Assembly: GCF_022414575.1 (NCBI RefSeq)
Contig: NZ_JADWYQ010000003.1
Coordinates: forward strand, 213,609 to 277,608
DNA from: Streptomyces sp. MUM 178J
GTDB taxonomy: Bacteria; Actinomycetota; Actinomycetes; Streptomycetales; Streptomycetaceae
Length of the DNA: 64,000 nt
Reading direction: 5' to 3'
Of this stretch, positions 8,306 to 17,513 are shown one piece after another (within the stretch, counting starts at the first letter, position 1; every line of letters starts with the position of its first letter). The notes below the pieces were generated by a model. That model was not told the DNA's origin. It searched no databases and worked only from the letters and a program-made list of their open reading frames with translations. The translations under genes and the position numbers were made by a program.

Positions 8306-9430
8306 GTGACCCCCGCTGAGCTCTCCCGCACCGTCCGGCACGCCGTGCGTCGGGCGGTCGACGAGGGTGCCCTGCGGGTGGCCGTTCCCGACAGCGTCAA
8401 GATCGAGCCGTCCCGTCCCGGCGGCCGCGGGGACTATGCGTCGGGCGTCGCCCTCCGGCTGGCCGGCGCCGCGGGGAAGAGCCCGCGCGAGGTGGCGGAG
8501 GTGCTCCGGGAGCGAGTCGAGTGCGGCGCCGGCATCGAGGCCGTGCACATCACCGGGGTCGGGTTCCTCAACTTCACCCTGGGCGGGGAGACCGTTCCCG
8601 AACTGCTGCGCCGCGTCCGCGAGCAGGGAGAGCGCTACGGGTACAAGGACGGGGATGGGGACGGGGACAAGGACGGTTACGGAGACGGGGACAAGGACGG
8701 TTACGGAGGCGGGGGCGGTCTCGCCGGGCAGCCCGTCGTCCTCCGTACGCCGCGTGAGCTGCGTGCCCGCGTGATGGCGGAGACCCTTGTGAGGCTGCTC
8801 CGCAGCCAGGGAGCCCCCGCCGAGCTCCGCGATGACGGGATCTCTGACTCCGAGCTCCGCGATGACGAGACCCCTGACGCTGAGCTCCGCGACGCCGAGC
8901 TCCGCAGCATCGAGCTCCGAGACGCCGGGGAGGCCGTCCGCGTCCGGGGCGTGGACGACCAGGATCTGCTGCGGCGGCTCGGCGACGACGCCGGGCGCTG
9001 GGCCCTCCTCCGGGCCGCTCCCGGAGATCGGCCCCAGACCCGGAGTCCCCTCCTGCAGAAGGAGGAGAACGGGCTGTTCCGGGTGCAGTACGCGGCCTCC
9101 CGCGCTCGCGCCCTCACCCGCGGCGCCGCTCAGCTGGGGTTTGCGAGCCGGTACGAGGAGGACGTCCGCTGCGCCGACGTCAGTCAGGGGATCCGTGACT
9201 ACCCGGCCGTCCTCGCCTCAGCCGCCCGCCTCCGTTCCCCCGACCGGCTCGCCCGCCATCTGGAGGCGCTCGCCGACGCCCTGCTTGCCTTCCAGCACAC
9301 CGTGCTGCCCCGTGGCGACGAGAAACCCTCGGCCGCCCACCGGTCCCGGCTCGCCCTCGCCGAAGCCGCCGGGACGGTGCTGGCCGGCGGCCTGGGACTC
9401 CTCGGCGTCAGTGCACCCGAATACGTGTAA
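8306..9430 (+). CDS. nrtL: ArgS-related anticodon-binding protein without synthetase core
   Basis: 374 residues, GTG start at 8306. The N-terminus (residues 1-110) resembles the additional domain of arginyl-tRNA synthetase, including VKIEPSRPGGRGDYAS and GVGFLNFTL. The C-terminus (about 245-374) has the DALR anticodon-binding pattern (FRVQYAASRARALTRGA ... RLARHLEALADALLAFQ) ending in LLGVSAPEYV. Between them there is no HIGH or KMSKS motif and no Rossmann catalytic fold. Instead there is a low-complexity linker: a DGDGDKDGYG tract encoded by two perfect 24-bp copies (8661-8684, 8685-8708) and an ELRDDG/ELRDAELR tract from a second repeat (8821-8935). It cannot aminoacylate. It may bind tRNA or another RNA; its role is unknown to me. 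It precedes lysA. Confidence 0.85.
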   Translation: MTPAELSRTVRHAVRRAVDEGALRVAVPDSVKIEPSRPGGRGDYASGVALRLAGAAGKSPREVAEVLRERVECGAGIEAVHITGVGFLNFTLGGETVPELLRRVREQGERYGYKDGDGDGDKDGYGDGDKDGYGGGGGLAGQPVVLRTPRELRARVMAETLVRLLRSQGAPAELRDDGISDSELRDDETPDAELRDAELRSIELRDAGEAVRVRGVDDQDLLRRLGDDAGRWALLRAAPGDRPQTRSPLLQKEENGLFRVQYAASRARALTRGAAQLGFASRYEEDVRCADVSQGIRDYPAVLASAARLRSPDRLARHLEALADALLAFQHTVLPRGDEKPSAAHRSRLALAEAAGTVLAGGLGLLGVSAPEYV

Positions 9431-9476
9431 CAGCCGTACGCAACAGCCGTAGGCAACAGCGGTAAGAGAGAGACAG

Positions 9477-10868
9477 ATGAGCCGATCCGCGCACCCCGCC
9501 GGGCCCCGTCACGCCGATGTGCTTCCCGAGGGGCACTACACCGCCCCGCCCGCCGACCTCAACGCCCTGGACGCCAAGGTCTGGTCCCGCACCGTGCAGC
9601 GTGGCGAGGACGGCGTCGTCACCGTCGGCGGGATGGAAGTGACCCGGCTCGCCGAGGAGTTCGGCACGCCCGCGTACTTCCTCGACGAGGCCGACTTCCG
9701 GGCCCGCTGCCGCGCCTGGGCCGACGCCTTCGGGCCCGACGCCGACGTGTTCTACGCGGGGAAGGCGTTCCTGTCCCGTGCCGTCGTGCGCTGGCTCACC
9801 GAGGAGGGGCTCAACCTCGACGTCTGTTCCGGCGGGGAGCTCGCCACCGCCCTGGACGCCGGGATGCCCGCCGAGCGGATCGCCTTCCACGGCAACAACA
9901 AGTCGCAGGAGGAGATCGAGCGGGCCGTGAGCGCCGGCGTCGGGCGCATCGTCCTCGACTCCTTCCAGGAGATCGTCCGCGTCGCGCACGTCGCCCAGGC
10001 GCAGGGCAGGCGGCAGCGCGTGCAGATCCGCGTCACCGTCGGCGTCGAAGCGCATACGCACGAGTTCATCGCCACCGCCCACGAGGACCAGAAGTTCGGC
10101 ATCGGGCTCGCGGACGGGCAGGCCGCCGAGGCCGTGCGGCGGGCGCTGAAGCTGGACGGCCTGGAGCTCATCGGCATCCACTCGCACATCGGATCGCAGA
10201 TCTTCGACATGGCGGGCTTCGAGGTGTCGGCCCGCCGGGTGGTGCAGCTGCTCGCCCAGGTGCGGGACGAGCACGGCGTCGAGCTGCCCGAGATCGACCT
10301 GGGCGGCGGGCTCGGCATCGCGTACACCTCCGAGGACGACCCCAGGGAGCCGCACGACATCGCCAAGGCGCTGCGCGAGATCGTCACCCGGGAGTGCGAG
10401 GCCGCGAAGCTGCGCACCCCGCGCATCTCCGTCGAGCCGGGGCGGGCCATTGTCGGGCCCTCCGCGTTCACGCTCTACCGCGTCGGCACGATCAAGCCGC
10501 TGCACGGCCTGCGGACGTATGTGAGCGTCGACGGCGGCATGTCGGACAACATTCGCACCGCGCTGTACGACGCGGAGTACAGCGTCGCCCTTGTCTCTCG
10601 TACGTCCGACGCCGCGCCCATGCTCAGCCGGGTCGTCGGCAAGCACTGTGAGAGCGGCGACATCGTGGTCAAGGACGCGTTCCTGCCGGCCGACGTGGCG
10701 CCGGGCGATCTGCTCGCCGTGCCGGCGACCGGCGCGTACTGCCGTTCCATGGCCAGCAACTACAACCATGCGCTCCGCCCGCCGGTCGTCGCCGTCAAGA
10801 ACGGCCGGGCGCGCGTGATCGTCCGGCGCGAGACCGAGGAGGACCTGCTGCGCCTCGACGTCGGCTGA
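9477..10868 (+). CDS. lysA: Diaminopimelate decarboxylase
   Basis: 463 residues, ATG after AGAGAGAGAC. It is a PLP-dependent fold III decarboxylase making lysine from meso-diaminopimelate. The Schiff-base Lys lies in VFYAGKAFLS (K96). Also visible are LDVCSGGELATAL, FHGNNKSQEE, the phosphate-binding DLGGGLGIAYT, EPGRAIVGPS, and the dimer-interface Cys motif HCESGDIVVKD. Length and motif order are standard. It heads the aspartate-family block (hom, thrC and thrB follow), although 166 bases with a tandem repeat separate it from hom. The stop codon at 10866 lies inside that repeat. Confidence 0.97.
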   Translation: MSRSAHPAGPRHADVLPEGHYTAPPADLNALDAKVWSRTVQRGEDGVVTVGGMEVTRLAEEFGTPAYFLDEADFRARCRAWADAFGPDADVFYAGKAFLSRAVVRWLTEEGLNLDVCSGGELATALDAGMPAERIAFHGNNKSQEEIERAVSAGVGRIVLDSFQEIVRVAHVAQAQGRRQRVQIRVTVGVEAHTHEFIATAHEDQKFGIGLADGQAAEAVRRALKLDGLELIGIHSHIGSQIFDMAGFEVSARRVVQLLAQVRDEHGVELPEIDLGGGLGIAYTSEDDPREPHDIAKALREIVTRECEAAKLRTPRISVEPGRAIVGPSAFTLYRVGTIKPLHGLRTYVSVDGGMSDNIRTALYDAEYSVALVSRTSDAAPMLSRVVGKHCESGDIVVKDAFLPADVAPGDLLAVPATGAYCRSMASNYNHALRPPVVAVKNGRARVIVRRETEEDLLRLDVG

Positions 10869-10914
10869 ACTGCCGGCTGAACCGTCGGCTGAACTGCTGG
10901 CTGAACCGTCGGCC
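10863..10914. repeat. Tandem CGGCTGAAC repeat over the lysA stop codon
   Basis: The lysA end GTCGGCTGAAC is followed by further CGGCTGAAC or TGGCTGAAC units at a spacing of 12-14 bases, so TGA is repeated four times. It lies between lysA and hom. Confidence 0.75.
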
Positions 10915-11034
10915 GACGATCGAGGCGACATCGGATGATGGAATAGGCGTCTCGCGATCTGGACCGAGGGTGGAAACTCTCATCCGGTGCGTGAGACTGG
11001 ATCGATTCATGCTTGAAGTGAGAAACGAGGTCGG

Positions 11035-12327
11035 ATGATGCGTACGCGTCCGCTGAAGGTGGCGCTGCTGGGCTGTGGAGTGGTCGGCTCAGAGGTGGCG
11101 CGCATCATGACGACGCACGCGGACGACCTCGCCGCGCGCATCGGCGCCCCGGTGGAGCTCGCCGGGGTGGCCGTGCGCCGCCCCTCCAAGGTGCGGGAGG
11201 GCATCGACCCGGCGCTGATCACCACCGATGCGACCGCCCTGGTCAAACGCGGCGACCTCGACGTGGTCGTCGAGGTCATCGGGGGCATCGAGCCCGCCCG
11301 CACCCTCGTCACCACCGCCTTCGAGCACGGCGCGTCCGTCGTCTCCGCCAACAAGGCGCTGCTCGCCGAGGACGGCGCCACGCTGTACGCCGCGGCCGAG
11401 CAGCACGGGCGCGACCTGTACTTCGAGGCCGCGGTCGCCGGCGCCATCCCGCTGATCAGGCCGCTGCGCGAGTCCCTGGCCGGCGACAAGGTCAACCGGG
11501 TGCTCGGCATCGTGAACGGCACCACCAACTTCATCCTCGACCGGATGGACTCCTCCGGCGCCGGGTACTCGGAGGCGCTCGACGAGGCCACCGCCCTGGG
11601 GTACGCCGAGGCCGACCCGACCGCCGACGTGGAGGGCTTTGACGCCGCCGCCAAGGCCGCCATCCTCGCCGGGATCGCCTTCCACACCCGCGTACGCCTC
11701 GACGACGTCTACCGCGAGGGGCTGACCGAGGTCACCGCCGCCGACATGGCCTCCGCCCGCCGCATGGGCTGCACCGTCAAGCTGCTGGCCATCTGCGAGC
11801 GGGCCGCCGACGGACAGTCGGTGACCGCCCGGGTCCACCCCGCGATGATCCCGCTCAGCCACCCGCTCGCCTCCGTGCGCGAGGCGTACAACGCGGTCTT
11901 CGTCGAGGCGGAGGCGGCCGGGCAGCTGATGTTCTACGGTCCCGGGGCCGGCGGCGCGCCCACGGCCTCGGCCGTTCTGGGGGATCTGGTCGCCGTCTGC
12001 CGCAACCGGCTGGCCGAGTCGACGGGGCCCGGCGAGTCCGCGTACACCCAGCTGCCCGTGAGCCCCATGGGCGAGGTCGTCACGCGCTACCACATCAGCC
12101 TGGACGTGGCCGACAAGCCCGGCGTGCTCGCGCAGGTCGCCACGGTCTTCGCCGAGCACGGAGTGTCGATCGATACTGTTCGGCAGCAGGGCAAGGACGG
12201 CGAGGCGTCCCTCGTCGTCGTCACCCACCGCGCGCCCGACGCCGCCCTCTCCGGGACCGTCGAGGCGCTGCGCAAGCTCGACACCGTGCGCGGTGTCGCC
12301 AGCATCATGCGGGTTGAAGGAGAGTAA
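11035..12327 (+). CDS. hom: Homoserine dehydrogenase
   Basis: 430 residues. ATG 11035 (a second ATG follows directly) lies after AACGAGG. The N-terminal NAD(P)-binding GxGxxG motif is LLGCGVVGSEVARI. The catalytic domain has VSANKALLAEDG, FEAAVAGAIPLIRPLRES, and IVNGTTNFILDRM. The C-terminus (about 350-430) is an ACT domain (VADKPGVLAQVATVFAEHGVSIDTV), so threonine feedback inhibition is likely. It reduces aspartate semialdehyde to homoserine. thrC starts six bases downstream, so the two are translationally linked. Confidence 0.97.
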   Translation: MMRTRPLKVALLGCGVVGSEVARIMTTHADDLAARIGAPVELAGVAVRRPSKVREGIDPALITTDATALVKRGDLDVVVEVIGGIEPARTLVTTAFEHGASVVSANKALLAEDGATLYAAAEQHGRDLYFEAAVAGAIPLIRPLRESLAGDKVNRVLGIVNGTTNFILDRMDSSGAGYSEALDEATALGYAEADPTADVEGFDAAAKAAILAGIAFHTRVRLDDVYREGLTEVTAADMASARRMGCTVKLLAICERAADGQSVTARVHPAMIPLSHPLASVREAYNAVFVEAEAAGQLMFYGPGAGGAPTASAVLGDLVAVCRNRLAESTGPGESAYTQLPVSPMGEVVTRYHISLDVADKPGVLAQVATVFAEHGVSIDTVRQQGKDGEASLVVVTHRAPDAALSGTVEALRKLDTVRGVASIMRVEGE

Positions 12328-12333
12328 ACACCC

Positions 12334-13395
12334 ATGAGCACCCATCAGTGGCGCGGCATCATCGAGGAGTACCGGGACCGGCTCCCGGTCACGGACACCA
12401 CGCCTGTCGTCACGCTCCGTGAGGGTGGCACTCCGCTCGTGCCGGCGCAGGTCATCTCCGAGCGCACGGGCTGCGAGGTGCACCTCAAGGTCGAGGGCGC
12501 CAACCCCACCGGGTCCTTCAAGGACCGCGGCATGACGATGGCGATCACCCGCGCCAAGGAGGAGGGCGCGAAGGCGGTCATCTGCGCCTCCACGGGCAAC
12601 ACGTCCGCCTCCGCGGCCGCCTACGCCGTCCGGGCGGGCATGGTGTGCGCCGTCCTCGTTCCGCAGGGCAAGATCGCGCTCGGCAAGATGGGTCAGGCGC
12701 TCGTCCACGGCGCCCGCATCCTCCAGGTCGACGGGAACTTCGACGACTGTCTTGATCTCGCCCGTGGATTGTCCGACAACTACCCTGTCGCGCTGGTCAA
12801 TTCGGTCAATCCCGTCCGTATAGAGGGGCAGAAGACCGCGGCGTTCGAAATCGTCGACGCGCTCGGCGACGCCCCCGACATCCATGTGCTGCCGGTCGGC
12901 AACGCCGGCAATATCACCGCATACTGGAAGGGCTACACGGAGTACGCGGCCGACAAGACCGCTTCCCGCACCCCCCGGATGTGGGGTTTCCAGGCCTCCG
13001 GCTCCGCGCCCCTCGTGCGCGGCGAAGTGGTCAAGGACCCGTCGACCATCGCCACCGCCATCCGCATCGGCAATCCGGCCTCCTGGCAGTACGCGCTCGC
13101 GGCCCGGGATGAGTCGGGCGGCTTCATCGATGAGGTGACGGACCGTGAGATCCTGCGGGCGTACCGGCTGTTGGCCGCGCAGGAGGGCGTCTTCGTGGAG
13201 CCCGCCTCCGCCGCCTCCGTCGCCGGTCTGCTCAAGGCCGCAGAGCAGGGCAAGGTGGACCCGGGGCAGCGGATCGTCTGCACTGTGACCGGGAACGGCC
13301 TCAAGGATCCCGACTGGGCGGTGGCGGGTGCGCCTCAGCCCATCACGGTCCCGGTGGACGCCGCCACGGCCGCGCAGCACCTCGGCCTGATCTGA
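12334..13395 (+). CDS. thrC: Threonine synthase
   Basis: 353 residues. The ribosome-binding site GAAGGAGAG overlaps the end of hom. PLP Lys is in [15 protein letters not shown] (about K60). Other fold II markers are [31 protein letters not shown] (phosphate-binding loop) and [12 protein letters not shown]. It converts O-phosphohomoserine to threonine. The length matches the short actinobacterial class. A hairpin follows 40 bases downstream, and thrB lies 383 bases further on. Confidence 0.97.
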   Translation: MSTHQWRGIIEEYRDRLPVTDTTPVVTLREGGTPLVPAQVISERTGCEVHLKVEGANPTGSFKDRGMTMAITRAKEEGAKAVICASTGNTSASAAAYAVRAGMVCAVLVPQGKIALGKMGQALVHGARILQVDGNFDDCLDLARGLSDNYPVALVNSVNPVRIEGQKTAAFEIVDALGDAPDIHVLPVGNAGNITAYWKGYTEYAADKTASRTPRMWGFQASGSAPLVRGEVVKDPSTIATAIRIGNPASWQYALAARDESGGFIDEVTDREILRAYRLLAAQEGVFVEPASAASVAGLLKAAEQGKVDPGQRIVCTVTGNGLKDPDWAVAGAPQPITVPVDAATAAQHLGLI

Positions 13396-13433
13396 TCGGT
13401 CGGAGAGTTCCGGCGAGCTGTTTATGGCCGGAA

Positions 13434-13464
13434 AGGGACTGGAAACGACCTAGAACCGGTCCCT
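13434..13464 (+). terminator. Stem-loop after thrC
   Basis: AGGGACTGG (13434-13442) pairs with CCGGTCCCT (13456-13464) with one mismatch. The rest of the 13396-13778 gap contains no gene I can support. A TAGGCT at 13571 could be a -10 box for thrB, but no convincing -35 box is visible. Confidence 0.5.
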
Positions 13465-13778
13465 CGAAGGCTGGCAAGCCGGACAACGGCGTACGTAGGG
13501 GCACAGCAGGCTCGCGACACGCATCGTGCGCCTCCTGTGCGCCCTATGTCGCCACAGAACCTTCCTTCGATAGGCTGTGCCGAGGCCGCCCCGCCGCATA
13601 TGCCGCGGCGATGCCGCCGTTGTCGTCGTCCGGGCCAGGTCCGCCGCTGGCCCTGCCGTCACGACGGGCCGCGGGTGTCGGCCCTCCCCCTCCCTCTCGA
13701 AGTCCTCGTCACGCAGAATCACCACGCAGAATCACCAGCAGAATCACTTAGAGCCGAACCAAGGAGAGTCGTCGAGCG

Positions 13779-14696
13779 ATGGCCGGTCCAGCGTTCCGCG
13801 CCGCCGCCGTACGGGTGCGCGTCCCCGCCACCAGCGCCAACCTCGGCCCGGGCTTCGACGCCCTGGGCCTGTCGCTGGGTCTGTACGACGACGTGGTCGT
13901 CCGGGTCGCCGACTCCGGCCTGCACATCGACATCGCCGGCGAGGGCGCCGAGACGCTGCCCCGCGACGAGGAGCATCTGCTCGTACGCTCCCTGCGCGCC
14001 GCGTTCGACCTGCTCGGCGGACAGCCGCGCGGCCTGGAGGTCGTCTGCGCCAACCGCATCCCGCACGGGCGCGGCCTCGGATCGTCGTCCGCAGCCATCT
14101 GCGCCGGAATCGTCGCCGCCCGCGCGGTGACGATAGGAGGCGAGGCCCGGCTCGACGACGCCGCGCTGCTGGAGCTGGCCACCGAGATCGAGGGGCATCC
14201 CGACAATGTGGCCGCCTGTCTGCTCGGCGGTTTCACGCTCGCCTGGACCGACGCCGGCGCTGCGCGGGCCATCAGGATGGACCCCGCGGATTCCGTCGTT
14301 CCGGTGGTCTTCGTGCCCAGCAAGCCCCTCCTCACCGAGACCGCCCGCGGTCTGCTGCCGCGCACGGTCCCGCATGTGGACGCGGCGGCCAACGCGGGCC
14401 GGGCCGCGCTGCTCGTCGAGGCGCTGACCAGACGCCCCGAGCTGCTGCTGCCCGCCACAGAGGACCGGCTCCACCAGGAGTACCGCGCCCCGGCCATGCC
14501 GGAGAGCGCCGCCCTGGTGGGCAGACTGCGCGCCGACGGGGTGCCCGCAGTGATCTCCGGCGCGGGCCCCACGGTGCTCGCGCTGGCCGAGGACGGTGTG
14601 GCCGACAAGGTCGCACGGCTGGCGGGCGAGGGATGGGCGGCCAACCGGCTCACCTTCGACGCCGCGGGAGCGAGCGTTCTGCCGCTTGCCCCGTAG
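13779..14696 (+). CDS. thrB: Homoserine kinase
   Basis: 305 residues; ATG follows AAGGAGAGTCGTCGAGCG. It is a GHMP kinase. N-terminal VRVPATSANLGPGFDALGL is the family start motif, and IPHGRGLGSSSAAICAGI is the ATP-binding glycine-rich loop. EGHPDNVAACLLGGFTLAW and the C-terminal AVISGAGPTVLAL are also typical. It phosphorylates homoserine for ThrC. Unlike in many bacteria it is detached from hom-thrC by 383 bases, so it may have its own promoter. No terminator separates it from the rho leader. Confidence 0.96.
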   Translation: MAGPAFRAAAVRVRVPATSANLGPGFDALGLSLGLYDDVVVRVADSGLHIDIAGEGAETLPRDEEHLLVRSLRAAFDLLGGQPRGLEVVCANRIPHGRGLGSSSAAICAGIVAARAVTIGGEARLDDAALLELATEIEGHPDNVAACLLGGFTLAWTDAGAARAIRMDPADSVVPVVFVPSKPLLTETARGLLPRTVPHVDAAANAGRAALLVEALTRRPELLLPATEDRLHQEYRAPAMPESAALVGRLRADGVPAVISGAGPTVLALAEDGVADKVARLAGEGWAANRLTFDAAGASVLPLAP

Positions 14697-14735
14697 GGCC
14701 ACGCAGTGACACGTGATTGCCGGTGTTGGAGAGGG

Positions 14736-14762
14736 GGAATGTTTGTTGGAGCCGGTAGTGTT
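14736..14762 (+). promoter_or_regulatory. Candidate SigR-type promoter for rho
   Basis: GGAAT at 14736-14740 (within GGGGGAAT) is followed after 19 bases by GTT at 14760-14762. This fits the SigR consensus of thiol-oxidative stress promoters (GGAAT, 18-19 bases, GTT). It lies in the 394-base gap between thrB and rho, leaving a leader of about 320 bases with no gene visible in it. Confidence 0.55.
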
Positions 14763-15090
14763 AACCTCAAGTCTGCAGCCGTCGTCATTACGACACGGTG
14801 CTGTGCGTCCCCTCTCGGGACCACCCTTCTTCCAGGAGCCTCCCCAACTGCCTGAGCAGCCTGCCTGAGCAGTTTTGAGCACGCTCCGGAACCGGCACGA
14901 CACCCCTCGCTTCCCGCCGGCGGGCAGCGCGGCGGGATCTCGGGCCGGGCCTTGCACGTATATCTCTTCCGCCGAAATCCCCGGCGGGACCACCGCCCCG
15001 ACACGGTCCGCACCAACAAGGACTGCGGTCGGACAGCACAACCGGTCGCCGAGCCAGAAGGCCGACGTCCGCTCCAGGGAAGGACCCTTC

Positions 15091-17214
15091 GTGAGCGACA
15101 CCACCGATCTGATGGGCGTGAGCGCCGACAACAACGTCGACAACTCCGCGCCCGCCGCAGGTGCTGCCTCCGGCACCACCTCACGGCGCCGCCGCTCCGG
15201 CACCGGCCTCGAGGGCATGGTCCTGGCCGAGCTGCAGCAGGTCGCGTCCGGCCTCGGCATCAGGGGCACGGCGCGGATGCGCAAGAGCCAGCTGATCGAG
15301 GTCATCAAGGAGGCGCAGGCAGCCGGAGGGGCTTCCGCGCCGAAGACCGCCGAGGCCGGCGAGGCCGCGGCCAAGCCCAAGCGGCGCGCCACGTCCAAGA
15401 CGCGCACCGGCGAGGCCGCCGACAAGGCCGCCGCCTCGGAAAAGACCGAGAAGGCCGAGAAGGCCGAGAAGCCGGAGAAGGCCGCGAGGAAGGCCGACAA
15501 GGCGGAGACCCGCGAGCCCGCCGCCGCATCCGAGCGGGCCGAGAAGGCCGTCGCACAGCAGCAGATCGAGATCCCCGGTCAGCCGGCCAGCGACGACCAG
15601 CCGGTCGGCGAGCGCCGCCGTCGCCGTGCGACCGCCCAGGCGGGCAGCCCGGAGGCCAAGGGCGAGCCCCGCGCCGAAGGCGGCGTGGACACCGCCGTCG
15701 AGGTCAGGGCGGACGTCCGCACCGAGACCAGGTCCGAGGCGAAGACGGCCACCCAGACGGAGACCAAGCCGGACACGCAGGCCGAGGCCTCCGGCGGCGG
15801 CCAGGAAGGCGGCGACGGCCGTCAGGGCCGTGGCGAGCGCGGCCAGCGCGACCGCCGCGGCCGCCGCGGCAAGGGCGACGACCAGCAGGGCGGCGGCCAG
15901 CAGGGGCAGGGCCAGGGCCGTCAGCAGCAGGGCGACGGCCGTCAGGGCCGTCAGGACGACTTCGACGACGACGGCCAGGGTGGCCGCCGCGGCCGCCGCG
16001 GGCGCTACCGCGACCGCCGTGGCCGCCGCGGCCGCGACGACTTCGCCGGCGAGCCGCAGCTGTCCGAGGACGACGTCCTGATCCCCGTCGCGGGCATCCT
16101 CGACATCCTCGACAACTACGCGTTCATCCGGACCTCCGGCTATCTGCCCGGCCCGAACGACGTGTACGTCTCCCTCGCCCAGGTCCGCAAGAACGGCCTG
16201 CGCAAGGGCGACCACGTCACCGGCGCGGTCCGCCAGCCCAAGGAAGGCGAGCGCCGCGAGAAGTTCAACGCGCTCGTCCGCCTGGACTCCGTCAACGGCA
16301 TGGCCCCCGAATCGGGTCGCGGCCGCCCGGAGTTCAACAAGCTGACCCCGCTCTACCCGCAGGACCGGCTCCGCCTGGAGACCGACCCGGGCGTCCTGAC
16401 CACGCGGATCATCGACCTCGTGTCGCCGATCGGCAAGGGCCAGCGCGGTCTGATCGTGGCCCCGCCGAAGACCGGCAAGACCATGATCATGCAGTCGGTC
16501 GCCAACGCGATCACCCACAACAACCCCGAGTGCCACCTGATGGTCGTCCTCGTCGACGAGCGTCCGGAAGAGGTCACCGACATGCAGCGGTCGGTCAAGG
16601 GCGAGGTCATCTCCTCGACCTTCGACCGCCCGGCCGAGGACCACACCACCGTCGCCGAGCTGGCCATCGAGCGCGCCAAGCGCCTGGTGGAGCTGGGCCA
16701 CGACGTGGTCGTCCTGCTGGACTCGATCACCCGCCTGGGCCGTGCGTACAACCTGGCGGCCCCCGCCTCCGGGCGCATCCTGTCCGGCGGTGTCGACTCC
16801 ACCGCGCTCTACCCGCCCAAGCGCTTCTTCGGCGCCGCGCGCAACATCGAGGACGGCGGCTCGTTGACGATCCTCGCCACCGCGCTGGTCGACACCGGCT
16901 CGCGCATGGACGAGGTGATCTTCGAGGAGTTCAAGGGCACCGGCAACATGGAGCTCAAGCTCGACCGGAAGCTCGCCGACAAGCGCATCTTCCCGGCGGT
17001 GGACGTGGACGCGTCCGGCACCCGCAAGGAGGAGATCCTGCTCGGCGGCGAGGAGCTCGGCATCGTCTGGAAGCTGCGCCGAGTGCTGCACGCGCTCGAC
17101 CAGCAGCAGGCGATCGAGCTGCTGCTGGACAAGATGAAGCAGACGAAGTCCAACGCGGAGTTCCTGCTGCAGATCCAGAAGACCACGCCGTCCGCCGGAA
17201 ACGGCAACGACTGA
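15091..17214 (+). CDS. rho: Transcription termination factor Rho
   Basis: 707 residues from GTG 15091, preceded by AGGGAAGGACC. Upstream codons are open but do not resemble Rho. Domains: Rho_N (about 30-75; [17 protein letters not shown]), a 200-residue Lys/Glu then Arg/Gly/Asp/Gln-rich insert ([19 protein letters not shown]), a cold-shock RNA-binding domain ([20 protein letters not shown]), and the hexameric RecA-like ATPase. In the ATPase, Walker A is APPKTGKT (about 458), [14 protein letters not shown] follows, Walker B is [17 protein letters not shown], and the Q/R-loops are near [19 protein letters not shown]. The long basic insert is usual in actinobacteria. A strong terminator follows. 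A SigR-like promoter lies upstream. Confidence 0.98.
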   Translation: MSDTTDLMGVSADNNVDNSAPAAGAASGTTSRRRRSGTGLEGMVLAELQQVASGLGIRGTARMRKSQLIEVIKEAQAAGGASAPKTAEAGEAAAKPKRRATSKTRTGEAADKAAASEKTEKAEKAEKPEKAARKADKAETREPAAASERAEKAVAQQQIEIPGQPASDDQPVGERRRRRATAQAGSPEAKGEPRAEGGVDTAVEVRADVRTETRSEAKTATQTETKPDTQAEASGGGQEGGDGRQGRGERGQRDRRGRRGKGDDQQGGGQQGQGQGRQQQGDGRQGRQDDFDDDGQGGRRGRRGRYRDRRGRRGRDDFAGEPQLSEDDVLIPVAGILDILDNYAFIRTSGYLPGPNDVYVSLAQVRKNGLRKGDHVTGAVRQPKEGERREKFNALVRLDSVNGMAPESGRGRPEFNKLTPLYPQDRLRLETDPGVLTTRIIDLVSPIGKGQRGLIVAPPKTGKTMIMQSVANAITHNNPECHLMVVLVDERPEEVTDMQRSVKGEVISSTFDRPAEDHTTVAELAIERAKRLVELGHDVVVLLDSITRLGRAYNLAAPASGRILSGGVDSTALYPPKRFFGAARNIEDGGSLTILATALVDTGSRMDEVIFEEFKGTGNMELKLDRKLADKRIFPAVDVDASGTRKEEILLGGEELGIVWKLRRVLHALDQQQAIELLLDKMKQTKSNAEFLLQIQKTTPSAGNGND

Positions 17215-17268
17215 GCGGCTGACGACCGACGGCTGACGGCTGACGGCTGACGGTCTCTCGTCGAAGCG

Positions 17269-17310
17269 AACGCCTCGCGCCCACTGCCTCCGCGGTGGGC
17301 GCGAGGCGTT
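17269..17310 (+). terminator. Strong hairpin after rho
   Basis: AACGCCTCGCGCCCAC (17269-17284) pairs perfectly with GTGGGCGCGAGGCGTT (17295-17310), a 16-bp stem with a 10-base loop followed by TCCC. Before it, GGCTGAC repeats (17217-17250) follow the rho stop codon. Confidence 0.9.
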
Positions 17311-17319
17311 TCCCAGCTC

Positions 17320-17365
17320 GTTTCCCGGCCCGTTCCCGGCCCGTTCCCGGCCCGTTCCCGGCCCG
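17320..17365. repeat. 11-bp tandem repeat CGTTCCCGGCC
   Basis: Three perfect copies start at 17331, 17342 and 17353, with a degenerate TTTCCCGGC copy before them. It lies between the rho terminator and the LCP gene, close to where that gene's promoter should be. Confidence 0.8.
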
Positions 17366-17513
17366 ACTCCCGACTCGTTTCCCCGTTCGTTCTCAGTGAG
17401 TTCTCACCTGCGCGTGCAACCCTTCGGCCCGCTGCCCCGTCTGACAACTGCAGGGGGACGAAAAGGACGCAACCGCGCCAACCGGCTGTTCATAGAGACG
17501 AACTGAGGGGACT

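Noticed and set aside
13450..13725. 91-codon minus-strand frame between thrC and thrB
   Set aside because: No ribosome-binding site, Arg-rich, overlaps the thrC hairpin and the likely thrB promoter region.
17215..17513. CRISPR array suggested by repeats after rho
   Set aside because: Units are 7-11 bp, directly tandem and without unique spacers; no cas genes in the window.
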